A stretch of 34,078 nt of DNA from an uncultured Prevotella sp. (GCA_905236455.1 CAJOPT010000063.1:1-34078), one strand, 5' to 3'; shown: positions 12,885 through 22,443, counted from the first letter of the stretch. The notes: generated by a model from the sequence alone, not told the origin. Made by a program: numbers and translations.

Positions 12885-14918
12885 CTACCAAAGGTCAAGA
12901 CGCTCTTTCTTAGGAATAAACATCTTGTCTGTATCCTTTACGCCAAAGGCATCATACCACATATCAATATGTGGGAGAGCGCCATTGACGCGCCACTCAC
13001 CCAGTGCGTGCGGATCATTCTTCACCCGATTACGAATTTCCTCCTCTGTGATATTCTGTCCCCATACACCTGCGTATGCGAGGAAGAAGCGTTGGTCTGC
13101 GGTAAAGCCATCCTTTTCTTTCAGAGGTTTCTTGGCTGTCGCATTCTTGTAAGCATAGAAAGCAACCTGCAAGCCACCGTGGTCAGCAAGGTTCTCTCCG
13201 AGGGTGAAGCGTCCGTTAGCCTTCAAGTCAGGCAGCACATTGATATTACTAAAGAAATCAGCATACAAGTCAGCACGCTCATTAAAGCCCTTGGCATCCT
13301 CTGCGGTCCACCAGTCGTGCATATTTCCATCGGCATCGAACTGACGTCCCTGATCATCGAATCCATGGGTCATCTCATGACCTATAACAACACCTATCGC
13401 ACCATAATTAAAAGCCTCATCAGCCTTAGGGTCGAAGAACGGATATTGCAAGATTCCTGCAGGGAAACAGATCTCATTTGTGGTAGGATTATAATATGCG
13501 TTTACCGTCTGTGGTGTCATGTACCATTCATCACGGTCGACAGGCTTGCCTGCCTTTTCCTCAATATGTTTCTTTGAACGCCACTCACGTGTTGCCAGCA
13601 CATTGTCATAATAGCTCTTCGACGGGTCGATAGTCAAAGCCGAATAATCCTTCCATTTATTAGGATATCCTATCTTGACATAGAATGTAGAGAGTTTCTT
13701 GTGTGCGTTAGCCTTGGTTGAGTCACCCATCCACGCTTGTGCATCGATACGTTCACCGAGTGCTATCTGCAGGTTTCTCACAAGTTTCTCCATAGTACTC
13801 TTGGAACTTGCAGGGAAGTAACGCTCACAGTACATCTTACCCAAAGCCTCTCCCATGGCGCCTTCCACTTGATTGGTAGCGCGTTTCCACAGCGGATAGT
13901 CCTCCTTGCGTCCGGACATGGTCTTTCCGAAGAAGTCGAAATTAGCCTCACGGATCTCATCCGACAAATAACTTGCGGCACTCATGATGACATCCCATTG
14001 CATATACGCACGAAGGTCGTCTGCGGTCATGGCAGCCGTGAGTTTGTCGAGCCCCTCCATAAACTTAGGTTGCCCTACTATCATCTCCTGAATATACTCA
14101 CTCTTCACGCCCTCCGCATTTGCCAGTGCCTCCAACGGGATATTTGGATATGCGGTCTGGAACTCCTTCAGTGTCATCTTGTTATAGTTTGCCTGTGGGT
14201 CACGAAGCTCGGTACGACTCTTTGAGATAAGTGCCAGTGAGGTCTCAAAGCGGAATACAGCATCTCGCTTTGCTACTGCCTGCTCGTCGCTAAAGCCGAA
14301 AAGCTTGAACATCCTAACGATGTGCTCCTTATAAGCCTCACGGATCTTAACGGTAGCCTCATCATTGTTCAGATAGTAGTCTTTCTGCCCAAGGGTCAGT
14401 CCTCCCTGCCCTATATTATAGATATTCATCGTAACATTCTTCTCATCCGCACCGAAGCTCGAATAATAAGGTACGCCATAGCCAAAGGTTGCATATCTCA
14501 ACTGAATATCATTGAGGGCTTTCTTCGTCTTTGCCGCCTCCATCTCGTCAAGCAATGGCTTTACCGGTGCTATGCCTTCCCTGTTACGACGCTCGGCATC
14601 CATGGCAAGTTTGTAGAAGTCAGAAAGCTTACGCTCTGTAGTACCCTCTTTGAACTTTTTCTTATTAAGTTCATCAAGGATGTTGTTTATACGTTTGTTG
14701 TTGTCTTCCTGCAATTGGTCGAAACTTCCAAAGCGCGAATACGCCGCAGGCAACGGATTGTTCTTCTGCCATCCGCCGGTAGCGAACTGATAGAAATCGT
14801 CGGCAGGCTTGGCTGACTTGTCTAAATTCTCAGGTTTGATGCCTGACTTGTTTTGTGCCATGCCCGCAACAGGAACGGCAGCCATCAGAAGCATCGGAAT
14901 CATTTGTCTCATTTTCAT
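12885..14918 (-). CDS. M13 family (PepO/neprilysin-like) metalloendopeptidase
   Basis: This is a 677-residue exported zinc endopeptidase. The signal peptide runs to about G-M-A-Q (residue 22). The zinc site is H-E-M-T-H at 514-518 with the third ligand Glu 575 in E-N-L-A-D-H-G-G, both canonical for M13. The N-terminal half carries the family's large helical domain (S-A-K-P-A-D-D-F-Y-Q-F-A-T-G-G-W, then the A-N-Y-N-K-M-T-L region). A nearby V-N-A-Y-Y-N-P-T motif is also typical. These enzymes cleave oligopeptides in the periplasm or at the surface. The gene starts 12 nt after the ABC-F stop, so it is co-transcribed. MKM at the start allows either of two ATGs. Confidence 0.95.
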   Translation of the reverse strand: MKMRQMIPMLLMAAVPVAGMAQNKSGIKPENLDKSAKPADDFYQFATGGWQKNNPLPAAYSRFGSFDQLQEDNNKRINNILDELNKKKFKEGTTERKLSDFYKLAMDAERRNREGIAPVKPLLDEMEAAKTKKALNDIQLRYATFGYGVPYYSSFGADEKNVTMNIYNIGQGGLTLGQKDYYLNNDEATVKIREAYKEHIVRMFKLFGFSDEQAVAKRDAVFRFETSLALISKSRTELRDPQANYNKMTLKEFQTAYPNIPLEALANAEGVKSEYIQEMIVGQPKFMEGLDKLTAAMTADDLRAYMQWDVIMSAASYLSDEIREANFDFFGKTMSGRKEDYPLWKRATNQVEGAMGEALGKMYCERYFPASSKSTMEKLVRNLQIALGERIDAQAWMGDSTKANAHKKLSTFYVKIGYPNKWKDYSALTIDPSKSYYDNVLATREWRSKKHIEEKAGKPVDRDEWYMTPQTVNAYYNPTTNEICFPAGILQYPFFDPKADEAFNYGAIGVVIGHEMTHGFDDQGRQFDADGNMHDWWTAEDAKGFNERADLYADFFSNINVLPDLKANGRFTLGENLADHGGLQVAFYAYKNATAKKPLKEKDGFTADQRFFLAYAGVWGQNITEEEIRNRVKNDPHALGEWRVNGALPHIDMWYDAFGVKDTDKMFIPKKERLDLW

Positions 14919-14930
14919 ATTCTATTGTAT

Positions 14931-16880
14931 TTAGTTATTAGTTACAACCTCGAGCTGCTCCGAAAGCTGGAGCCATCGGTCATTCTCCTCATCCAGTTGC
15001 CGCTTTAACTCAGCATACTCTGTTATCAATGCCATGTCGGACGCATTCTCCGCCTTACAGAACAACATATCGAGTTCCTTAACACGAGCCTCCATCTTGC
15101 CGATACGCTCCTCCGACTCCTTAACAGCTTTCTCTGCCTTACGGACTTTCTTCTGTCGCTCCTTACGCTCAGCATAATCGTTTTTTCCTATGGAAGCAGC
15201 CTTTGATTTCCCGCTATCGTCCCCGTTAACGTTTTTATTTCCGTTCCCGTTAACCTCCAGTTCTTGCAGCGACTGGATGTTCTTTGCCCTAAGGAAGTCA
15301 TAAATACCGCCAAGATGCTCACGTACCTTGCCACCGCCGAATTCATAAACCTTAGTAACAAGGCCATCGAGAAACTCACGGTCATGGCTAACGATGATTG
15401 CCGTACCGTCAAAACTACGTATCGCCTCTTTGAGTACATCCTTAGAACTCATGTCAAGGTGGTTGGTTGGCTCATCAAGAATCAGAAGATTGACAGGTTC
15501 AAGCAACAGACGTATCATTGCAAGACGGCTTCGCTCACCACCACTGAGCACTTTAACTTTCTTGTCTGACTCCTCGCCTCCAAACATAAAGGCGCCAAGT
15601 ATATCATTAATCCGAAGGCGTATCTCGCCTTTTGCCACCTGGTCTATAGTCTGGAACACGGTGAGTGAGTCATCCAACAGCTGTGCTTGGTTCTGTGCGA
15701 AATATCCTATCTGCACATTATGACCAACCTTCAACATTCCGTCAAAGGGTATCTCATTCATGATACACTTTACCAGAGTGGTCTTCCCTTCACCATTCTT
15801 ACCTACAAACGCCACTTTCTCACCACGCTTGACCGACAAGGTTACATCAGCGAATACCTTATGATTGCCATAATGCTTACCTACTCCGTCACAAATGATT
15901 GGATAGTCACCGCTGCGCAGACAAGGTGGGAACTTCAAGCGCATAGCAGAGTTGTCGACCTCATCGATCTCAATAGGAACGATTTTCTCTAATTGCTTAA
16001 TCTTCTGCTGCACCTGCACCGCCTTTGTTGCCTGATATCGGAAGCGCTCAATGAAAGCACGCATCTCGGCAATCTCCTTCTGTTGATTCTCGTATGCGCG
16101 CATTTGCTGCTCGCGCCTGTCTTTACGGAGTACAACATACTCGTCATACCTTACTTTGTAGTCAATGACCCTACCACATGAGATCTCCAGTGTACGGTTC
16201 GTGACATGGTTAATGAACGCACGGTCGTGACTTACCAGCACTACTGCCTTCGCTGACTGTGCAAGGAACTGTTCAAGCCATTGAATACTTTCTATGTCAA
16301 GATGATTGGTTGGCTCATCCAACAATAATACGTCAGGACGCTGCAACAGGATTTTTGCAAGCTCTATACGCATACGCCATCCGCCAGAGAACTCACTCGT
16401 AGGACGCTCAAAGTCAGAACGCAAAAAACCAAGTCCCATCAGAGTGCGCTCTATCTCTGCCTCATAGTTGTCACCGCCCATCATCAAGTAACGCTCATGC
16501 TCTTGAGTAAACTGCTCCACCAATGCAAGGTACTCCGCACTCTCATAATCGGTACGCTCAGCCATAGCTTTTTCCATACTGGAAAGACGCTCAGCCATAG
16601 CCGTGTTACCAGCAAAAGCCTTGCGAGCCTCTTCCCGTACCGTAGTATCGTCAGCAAGACGCATCACCTGTGGCAAATAGCCGATAGTTGTCCCGCCCGA
16701 CACGCTTACCGTTCCTGATGTGGGTTTCTGCTGTCCGCAAAGAATCTTCAACATTGTGGACTTACCTGCTCCGTTCTTACCGACAAGAGCTATACGGTCT
16801 CGGTCGTTAATCACAAAACTAACGTCCTGAAACAAAGGCTTAACGCCAAACTCCACTTTTAAGTTCTCTACCGATATCAT
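14931..16880 (-). CDS. ABC-F family ATPase (ribosome-associated type)
   Basis: I choose ATG 16880, giving 649 residues. Longer reading to 16991 would translate a promoter cassette. There are two ABC domains without membrane segments: Walker A G-K-N-G-A-G-K-S-T (34-42), F-S-G-G-W signature and L-L-L-D-E-P-T-N-H-L-D, then a second G-K-N-G-E-G-K-T-T, L-S-G-G-E-R and L-I-L-D-E-P-T-N-H-L-D. The D-E-P-T-N-H-L-D box is the ABC-F mark. The C-terminal tail is a charged coiled coil as in Uup/YdiF-type proteins. These bind the ribosome and resolve stalled or drug-bound states; a specific subtype cannot be given. The linker before the coiled coil (N-G-N-G-N-K-N-V-N-G) is encoded by GTTAAC hexamers. The -7 box ends 4 nt before the ATG, so the mRNA is probably leaderless. 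Confidence 0.93.
   Translation of the reverse strand: MISVENLKVEFGVKPLFQDVSFVINDRDRIALVGKNGAGKSTMLKILCGQQKPTSGTVSVSGGTTIGYLPQVMRLADDTTVREEARKAFAGNTAMAERLSSMEKAMAERTDYESAEYLALVEQFTQEHERYLMMGGDNYEAEIERTLMGLGFLRSDFERPTSEFSGGWRMRIELAKILLQRPDVLLLDEPTNHLDIESIQWLEQFLAQSAKAVVLVSHDRAFINHVTNRTLEISCGRVIDYKVRYDEYVVLRKDRREQQMRAYENQQKEIAEMRAFIERFRYQATKAVQVQQKIKQLEKIVPIEIDEVDNSAMRLKFPPCLRSGDYPIICDGVGKHYGNHKVFADVTLSVKRGEKVAFVGKNGEGKTTLVKCIMNEIPFDGMLKVGHNVQIGYFAQNQAQLLDDSLTVFQTIDQVAKGEIRLRINDILGAFMFGGEESDKKVKVLSGGERSRLAMIRLLLEPVNLLILDEPTNHLDMSSKDVLKEAIRSFDGTAIIVSHDREFLDGLVTKVYEFGGGKVREHLGGIYDFLRAKNIQSLQELEVNGNGNKNVNGDDSGKSKAASIGKNDYAERKERQKKVRKAEKAVKESEERIGKMEARVKELDMLFCKAENASDMALITEYAELKRQLDEENDRWLQLSEQLEVVTNN
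15225..15254. repeat. Degenerate GTTAAC hexamer array in the ABC-F linker
   Basis: Five hexamer positions are bounded by GTTAAC at 15225-15230 and 15249-15254, with diverged units between (GTTTTT, ATTTCC, GTTCCC). They encode the V-N-G-N-G-N-K-N-V-N linker between the second ATPase domain and the coiled coil. Confidence 0.5.
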
Positions 16881-16884
16881 GCTG

Positions 16885-16916
16885 CAAAGGTACGCATAAG
16901 CGAGCACAAAACAAAA
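16885..16916 (-). promoter_or_regulatory. ABC-F promoter, leaderless
   Basis: Minus-strand TTTTG (complement of 16912-16916), 19 nt, then TACCTTTG (complement of 16885-16892). Only CAGC separates the box from ATG 16880, so the start of transcription should fall at or next to the ATG. Confidence 0.75.
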
Positions 16917-17001
16917 GAAAACCGCTTTTTTCTTTTTTTTGTCGAGTGGAAGTACCTTCTCCAAAGGTACTATTAAGCGAGCACAAAACAAAAGAAAAAT
17001 G
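16885..17001 (-). repeat. Duplicated promoter cassette upstream of ABC-F
   Basis: A unit of 77 bp is repeated: TACCTTTG boxes lie at 16885-16892 and 16962-16969 (minus strand), each preceded by CTTTTGTTTTGTGCTCGC. The upstream copy carries a palindrome GTACCTT / AAGGTAC (16952-16970) overlapping its box, plus an A-rich tract. In the copy next to the gene the palindrome's second arm is replaced by the gene start. The same cassette precedes the phenylacetate-CoA ligase gene. Confidence 0.85.
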
Positions 17002-17010
17002 GTTTTTATT

Positions 17011-17058
17011 TTGAAAGTGGAAAGTTGTCCTCGTTATCTTTCAACTTTCCACTTTCAA
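17011..17058 (-). terminator. Long perfect hairpin after the 79-residue gene
   Basis: TTGAAAGTGGAAAGTTG (17011-17027) and its exact complement (17042-17058) form a 17-bp stem with a 14-nt loop. It lies 12 nt beyond the stop of the 79-residue gene. The T-rich run on the minus strand follows only after about 10 nt, so it is an imperfect terminator; it may instead be a member of the TTGAAAR repeat family. Confidence 0.6.
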
Positions 17059-17070
17059 CTTCCCATAAGT

Positions 17071-17310
17071 TTAATCTTCCCAAGGAGAGTAGTGATATGT
17101 AACAGACCAAGGTTGATCGTCATCCTCTTCGTATGGCTCTACCACAACCTCATCTGTAGTGTATGCGGAATCAGTTTCATCGAAGAAGAACCCCTCCTTG
17201 GCAGTATTGGGGTCACTGGCTCCCCATCCTCCTCCTGAAATCTCACCTTCCATAAAATGCTTGAGATAGACAAATGAGACCTCAGGCTTGATATATTCAT
17301 TCTTTTCCAT
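17071..17310 (-). CDS. Small acidic peptide following the CotH-like protein
   Basis: This 79-residue protein is not a family I can name. It starts 6 nt after the CotH-like stop, and AAGGAG overlapping that stop codon gives it a rare good Shine-Dalgarno for this genome. The N-terminal part (M-E-K-N-E-Y-I-K-P-E-V-S-F-V-Y-L) resembles short Bacteroidales peptides of the Y-x-K-P-x-V type. It then has E-I-S-G-G-G-W-G (25-30) and a very acidic C-terminal half (D-E-T-D-S, E-E-D-D-D, ending P-W-E-D). No signal peptide or membrane segment is seen. It could be a precursor peptide with a Gly-Gly processing site, a partner, or a substrate of the CotH-like protein. All of these are guesses from position. 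Confidence 0.72.
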   Translation of the reverse strand: MEKNEYIKPEVSFVYLKHFMEGEISGGGWGASDPNTAKEGFFFDETDSAYTTDEVVVEPYEEDDDQPWSVTYHYSPWED

Positions 17311-17316
17311 AACTCC

Positions 17317-20300
17317 TTACTTTACTATCTTTTTACCATTAATTACATAAACGCCTCTTGGCAGAGTTTCCCATGAAGTTCCAACCATCTGACCATTTAG
17401 GTTATATATTTTTGGATTTCCAATCGATACTCCATCAATAAATATATTGGTTACACCTGTTGTACTTTCATCGAATGCAAATGAGAAGCCCTTTGAAGCA
17501 GCAGAAACTGACGGCATTGTGAAATAAGCACGACATCCATGCATTGTACCGGCACTGCGATATGCTTTATTATTGCGACCAATATACATTTCCGTACCGT
17601 CTGCCGGCATCTTATGCGGTTGCAAAGTACCAGTAAACTTGAAAGTATTATTCTTGTCACTTGTCACAGAAACCACCTGTGGTTCACCGACATTAAATGT
17701 TACTCCACTGAAGCTAAGGTCACTAACATTATTATCTGGCATGATGATGTATGGTTTACATGCAACAATTTCATTAGATACTGTATTGAAATTGAAAGTA
17801 TTGGATTCATCACCCTCAACAACACTAGTAAATTCTTTCAGTTGACATGTGTTTCCAAACTTCTCCTTTAATGTAGTATTATCAAGATTAAACGGTAAGC
17901 AGATTGCATTCCACTCTCCTCCCCAGAATGTTCCACGATTCTTCAGTGTGACATTCATAGTTGTGCCATTGTAGCCTGAATAGTACGATATAGCATCGCT
18001 TCGAGTAACATCATATTCTACTGTTGCATCCAAAGCCTTGAACTTCTTGTCAAGATAAGGCAGACGTGTGGTGAAATAATCTTTCAGTCGCTGAACCTCT
18101 GAATCAAATGTGGCATTATTATCAACAGACTTACTATAATTGGTTATTCCCTGACCTGATATTGTCCATCCTGCGCCACCATCTGCTGTTGCCGTGAAGT
18201 TCTTTGCCTGACTGCTTGTAGTAAACGTTCCATCGGTAGCATTGACAATCGCCGACAACGTAGTAACCTTGTTCTGCAAGGTTGTTGTCAGAGTACCATT
18301 ATTATAAAGTGTATTCCAGCGGAGGCGAACAGCATTAGCAAACCAAGGCTGACTCCAAAGGGTATTTATCTTGTTTCTCCATGCAGATTCCTTTCCTGCG
18401 GATATCATAAGACCTGTGTTTGAGTTGTCTGTATTCAGATCGTTCATAAGTCCTGCTGAAGTCATAGTGATGCTTGCGCTATTGTCGTATGCTGTCTCTG
18501 TTCCCCACAAAGGTCCGAAGTTCAATTCTGCTGCAGTAGCATCCTTAAAGGCATAGATGCTTGAGAGTGCCTCATAGTCACCGATAATCTCGCTGGCAAT
18601 ATACCAGTTTACAAGACTTTCCTTGTTTAAGCCAGTACCATTGATTGCCTCCCACATACCATCGAAATTATAAACATCACTATTGAATACAGCATTCCAT
18701 GCAGCTTGATTCTTTGCTTTAATGTCAGGATTCTTTATCGTCAGGTAAGGCTTAGTATAGTCTGTACCATAAATAACGTGGTCGGTTGCATCAATGTCCG
18801 CAGAACCAGTCATCTGAATAAGCAGTCCATTGTCCTCATCAATATTCACACGATTTGCATCGGCCTCAATAAATTCCGTTACCTGATATGTTCCAACGTA
18901 TGTTCCGTTGAGCACAAGGTCAACAAAGCGATAACCAGGAGTGAAAGGTAACCCTACCGCATCACCAATCTCCTTAGTCAAGGCATTACGAACCAATGTC
19001 TTGTCACCTGAGTTTGCAAGCAACACCCAGTTACGCTTCTTAACTACTCCAGCATTATTTTCGTTCTCCATAAGGTTGTGCTTGTAAGAAGTCGTCACAT
19101 TACCAAGGTCATCCTTCTCGTCCTTACCGAACTGCAGTCGATACGACTTCTTGTCGGTATTGGTCCAAGAAGTTGTTCCTCTTCCACGAATCTGAAGGAT
19201 ATTCTTACCAGCCGAAGTAAGTCCAATCTCCTGAGTAAATGGTTTCAAATTGTTATTGGCATCAATCACCTGTATTCCAGCAGCCACCCATTCGCCTGAA
19301 CTTGGATTAACCGCCGCTCCGTCCTGCGTATCAACATAGATAGTTGGAAGAATTGTCAGCTGAGAGCGAGGCGAAACGACCTCTGCTGTAAAACTAATCT
19401 TGATTGATGTTTCGTCAGATGGTATGCGAACAAACGCACGAGCACCTGCAATAGTTGTTGACGTAGTCTTAGTTAGAGAACTATTATCTGTAACTTCATC
19501 ATTTGCAAAGACACAATCCGTTGATGTACTCAAATTTGAGGCAGTAAACAACGTACCATAGAAATAATGCTTGTCATCAAAAGTAACTGCATGACCATTA
19601 TAACCATTTGAACTATTAGATGTCTCTGTTATCTGGACGAGATTGAACGACGGATTTACCACATTATTACCGATAAACTTAAGTAAATAAGGATAACCAG
19701 CAACGATATTTTTCTTTTCAGGAGCTGTAAAAATCATAGTCTCCCCATCGGAATGCATCGCTGAGTGAACTTTTAACTCATATTCATTTCCGAAGACTTC
19801 TGCCATTTGAGCCTCAGACAAGTCAAACGGAACACAGAACGTATTCCACACACCAGCCTTATATGTACGATTCGTTTCGTCAACATTAACAACCTTATTC
19901 ATGTTGCCTGAACGATTCCATCCATTCCAAGAAAAACCATTATATGTCCACGATGCATCTGGGTTGTAAGTCACAGATGACTCCAATTGGTTTTTATTAA
20001 GAGCAGTATATTGGTCTTTATATGCCTGAAGTACATTATCTATGCGGGTACTTAGCCAAGTCTTCAATTGTTCCGAATAATAAGATGCTTCGTTTGAACT
20101 ATACAATTTCTCTTCACCTACCTTTGTATCCAACGGATAATATTTTGCATTCAGAGCCTGCGTTTCAGAGACAAGGTCTGCCAAATCGTCTATCTTGGCA
20201 TTTAATTTTGTCTTCAGTCCATTATCAACCATACTTTGAAGAGTATCACGCATACTCTTGACAAAATTCACGTCATTAAAAAGGAAGGTTTTGAAGAATG

Positions 20301-22266
20301 TAACCAAACTTGACCCATTTCCATTGTTATGCATTAAATCAGTATCACTGACATTATAATTGCCATAAGCCAAATCTTTGTCCCATACAGGTCCCCAGAA
20401 TAATTTGCCATCAGCCTCACGATATGCCTTGACAGTCATCAAACCATCATAATCTCCAGTAAGTTCGGAAACCAGCCACAACTTCAAGAGGGACTCTTCA
20501 TCGTTTACAGCTCTCCATCCACCATTTGCACTATTGCAATCAGCACTTCTAAATCCTTGGATCCACGTATTCAAGAACCAGTCCTTGACAGTATTGATTA
20601 TCGGTGTCTCTACCGTAGCACTATCTATTCGATTAGTCTCTGCACCTGTATAGGCTGGTTCCGGACTTTTGATATTCATCTGTAATCCATCTTGACTAAA
20701 ACACATTGGCTTATCCAGCATTCCACCATTTCCTTGGAATTCAACATACCAGCCCGTATCCTCATTTATGTTAATACGATTGCTATCTATCTCTGGGTGG
20801 TCTGTAACCTGATAAGTGCCACGATACTCATTATTGATAACCAAGTCCACAAATTTGTATCCTGGCATAAAGTCCATACCTCCGACCAGTTCTGTCAAAT
20901 GGTAAGTAAGCGCATTGCGTATCATTGAATGGTCGAAGTTGTTTGCTAACAAAGCCCAACTACGCTTTGAATACCCACGATTCAGCAGATCATGTTTATG
21001 AGCCTTACCATCTGAAGAATTACTCTTCTTTGCAAATTTCAACCTGTATGCTTTCTTGCCGTTTGAGGGATTGGCTGTAGAGTTACCACGAACCTTTATT
21101 TCTAAGTCTAATGGGTTTGTTTCCTCAAACGACTCAAGATAGTGAGGACTACTTGTATCACTTGTAGCTACGACTTTAATGGTAGCGGGACGATACGGGG
21201 CCTCACCCGTACTCCTATTCTTATAAAGGTAATCACCCAAGGATGCGTTACCAATATCAGGAAGCTCAATATAGATTGTTGGAGCATTTGTCAACTGTAA
21301 CTTATTCGCAATTTTGTAGGAAAGTGAAGTCGGGTCAACTGGATCGTCGCCACCTTCTTCTCCACCGCCAGAACCTCCACCGGAGCCGGAGCCACCAGAA
21401 GTATCTATTGCTGCCAGTGTAGCATCGTCAGTAGGTGTAATACGGTCTTTATACTCTTCTGATACCAATATTTTTGTCAATGCCACACCTTCTGCACCAA
21501 CTGTAGGCAATTTGAACTTCTGCCATGTAGGATTATCCCCACCGAAAGTTGCACTTCGGAGGTCTATTGTTGTAAAAGTCTTTGCATTCTCAAGATCTAC
21601 ATCGCCTGTGTATTCTCCCATGAGTTTCAGCGTGGTCTCACCAGTCTGGACTTCCGACCAATTTACTACTTTATTGTTGTTTTTATAGAAATACAACGTG
21701 CTACCAGACTTTCCAAAGGAGTTAACGTTCTGTACAGAATAAGTCTCGGGGGTTACAGCATACTTAGCCGGTACTATAATGTTTGTTATATTCGTTTTCC
21801 AGCCGTCAGTGCTTGCATTCCACTGCGACGGCCATACGTTTGAAGGATTCAGGTACATTGCTTGTTCGTCTGTCAAATTGCTCAGGTCGAGCGTAGAAAC
21901 AGCATTGGATGCCTGATCCGAAGAAGTTACCTGCCATAACAAGTAAAGCTCGTTGGTCGAAGAGCTGCAAATGTTTTGAAAAGTTTCAAACGTTACACTC
22001 TCATCGATTTTAAGAATTATCTTGTCTCCTATTAGCCAAGGTGTGGCACCGCCATAGTTCCACTTATCGCCACCTTCCATTGACTTTAAGTCACCTGCAG
22101 CTTTCAGAACAACCGTGAAAGTTCCATTGCCATCACTTTCCCATGTACTATTTCCAGAACCGAAAGTTGTTGGTGTCGCCTTCGCTTCTTCAAAAGCCAT
22201 CAGGCTTACTAAGAGCATTATCCATCCAAACATCTTAGTTGTCAAGTATAATAGATTCTTTCTCAT
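17317..22266 (-). CDS. Secreted protein with two CotH-kinase-like domains and C-terminal sorting-like domain
   Basis: This is a 1649-residue protein with a signal peptide (to about E-A-K-A, residue 30). An N-terminal region of leucine-poor repeats is followed by a Gly/Ser linker (about 289-306). CotH-like domain 1 (about 330-770) has R-G-N-S-T, K-R-S-W-A-L-L-A-N, G-T-Y-Q-V-T, N-R-I-N-I and V-W-D-K-D-L-A-Y-G-N (Trp 628). A domain with W-N-T-F-C-V-P-F-D-L follows. The same order then repeats: CotH-like domain 2 (about 974-1410) and a second W-N-A-I-C-L-P-F-N-L module. It ends in a short sorting-type domain (Y-N-L-N-G-Q to G-K-K-I-V-K). CotH proteins are atypical Ser/Thr kinases. Domain 1 keeps the W-D-x-D motif, but domain 2 reads W-G-T-E (Trp 1254) and is probably inactive. 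The 79-residue gene follows at once. Confidence 0.87.
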   Translation of the reverse strand: MRKNLLYLTTKMFGWIMLLVSLMAFEEAKATPTTFGSGNSTWESDGNGTFTVVLKAAGDLKSMEGGDKWNYGGATPWLIGDKIILKIDESVTFETFQNICSSSTNELYLLWQVTSSDQASNAVSTLDLSNLTDEQAMYLNPSNVWPSQWNASTDGWKTNITNIIVPAKYAVTPETYSVQNVNSFGKSGSTLYFYKNNNKVVNWSEVQTGETTLKLMGEYTGDVDLENAKTFTTIDLRSATFGGDNPTWQKFKLPTVGAEGVALTKILVSEEYKDRITPTDDATLAAIDTSGGSGSGGGSGGGEEGGDDPVDPTSLSYKIANKLQLTNAPTIYIELPDIGNASLGDYLYKNRSTGEAPYRPATIKVVATSDTSSPHYLESFEETNPLDLEIKVRGNSTANPSNGKKAYRLKFAKKSNSSDGKAHKHDLLNRGYSKRSWALLANNFDHSMIRNALTYHLTELVGGMDFMPGYKFVDLVINNEYRGTYQVTDHPEIDSNRININEDTGWYVEFQGNGGMLDKPMCFSQDGLQMNIKSPEPAYTGAETNRIDSATVETPIINTVKDWFLNTWIQGFRSADCNSANGGWRAVNDEESLLKLWLVSELTGDYDGLMTVKAYREADGKLFWGPVWDKDLAYGNYNVSDTDLMHNNGNGSSLVTFFKTFLFNDVNFVKSMRDTLQSMVDNGLKTKLNAKIDDLADLVSETQALNAKYYPLDTKVGEEKLYSSNEASYYSEQLKTWLSTRIDNVLQAYKDQYTALNKNQLESSVTYNPDASWTYNGFSWNGWNRSGNMNKVVNVDETNRTYKAGVWNTFCVPFDLSEAQMAEVFGNEYELKVHSAMHSDGETMIFTAPEKKNIVAGYPYLLKFIGNNVVNPSFNLVQITETSNSSNGYNGHAVTFDDKHYFYGTLFTASNLSTSTDCVFANDEVTDNSSLTKTTSTTIAGARAFVRIPSDETSIKISFTAEVVSPRSQLTILPTIYVDTQDGAAVNPSSGEWVAAGIQVIDANNNLKPFTQEIGLTSAGKNILQIRGRGTTSWTNTDKKSYRLQFGKDEKDDLGNVTTSYKHNLMENENNAGVVKKRNWVLLANSGDKTLVRNALTKEIGDAVGLPFTPGYRFVDLVLNGTYVGTYQVTEFIEADANRVNIDEDNGLLIQMTGSADIDATDHVIYGTDYTKPYLTIKNPDIKAKNQAAWNAVFNSDVYNFDGMWEAINGTGLNKESLVNWYIASEIIGDYEALSSIYAFKDATAAELNFGPLWGTETAYDNSASITMTSAGLMNDLNTDNSNTGLMISAGKESAWRNKINTLWSQPWFANAVRLRWNTLYNNGTLTTTLQNKVTTLSAIVNATDGTFTTSSQAKNFTATADGGAGWTISGQGITNYSKSVDNNATFDSEVQRLKDYFTTRLPYLDKKFKALDATVEYDVTRSDAISYYSGYNGTTMNVTLKNRGTFWGGEWNAICLPFNLDNTTLKEKFGNTCQLKEFTSVVEGDESNTFNFNTVSNEIVACKPYIIMPDNNVSDLSFSGVTFNVGEPQVVSVTSDKNNTFKFTGTLQPHKMPADGTEMYIGRNNKAYRSAGTMHGCRAYFTMPSVSAASKGFSFAFDESTTGVTNIFIDGVSIGNPKIYNLNGQMVGTSWETLPRGVYVINGKKIVK

Positions 22267-22347
22267 TGATATTATTTTGTTTTAGTTTTATTACTTTTGT
22301 TAATGATATATACTATTTTGCTTACGCAATCGTTTACGAAGTAGCTG

Positions 22348-22380
22348 CAAAGGTAATAAAATATAATTTATTTTGACAAA
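22348..22380 (-). promoter_or_regulatory. Promoter of the CotH-like gene
   Basis: Minus-strand TTTG (complement of 22377-22380), 21 nt, then TACCTTTG (complement of 22348-22355). An approximately 75-nt A/T-rich leader runs to the ATG at 22266. Confidence 0.75.
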
Positions 22381-22443
22381 TGCTTACAAAATAACACAAG
22401 CATTTATCAAAATAGTATTACGATTTGGTGTTTTTTTAACACA

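Noticed and set aside
16881..16991. Upstream extension of the ABC-F gene to 16991
   Set aside because: The extra residues translate the duplicated promoter cassette. The promoter box lies inside them, and the family's start is M-I-S-V-E-N-L.
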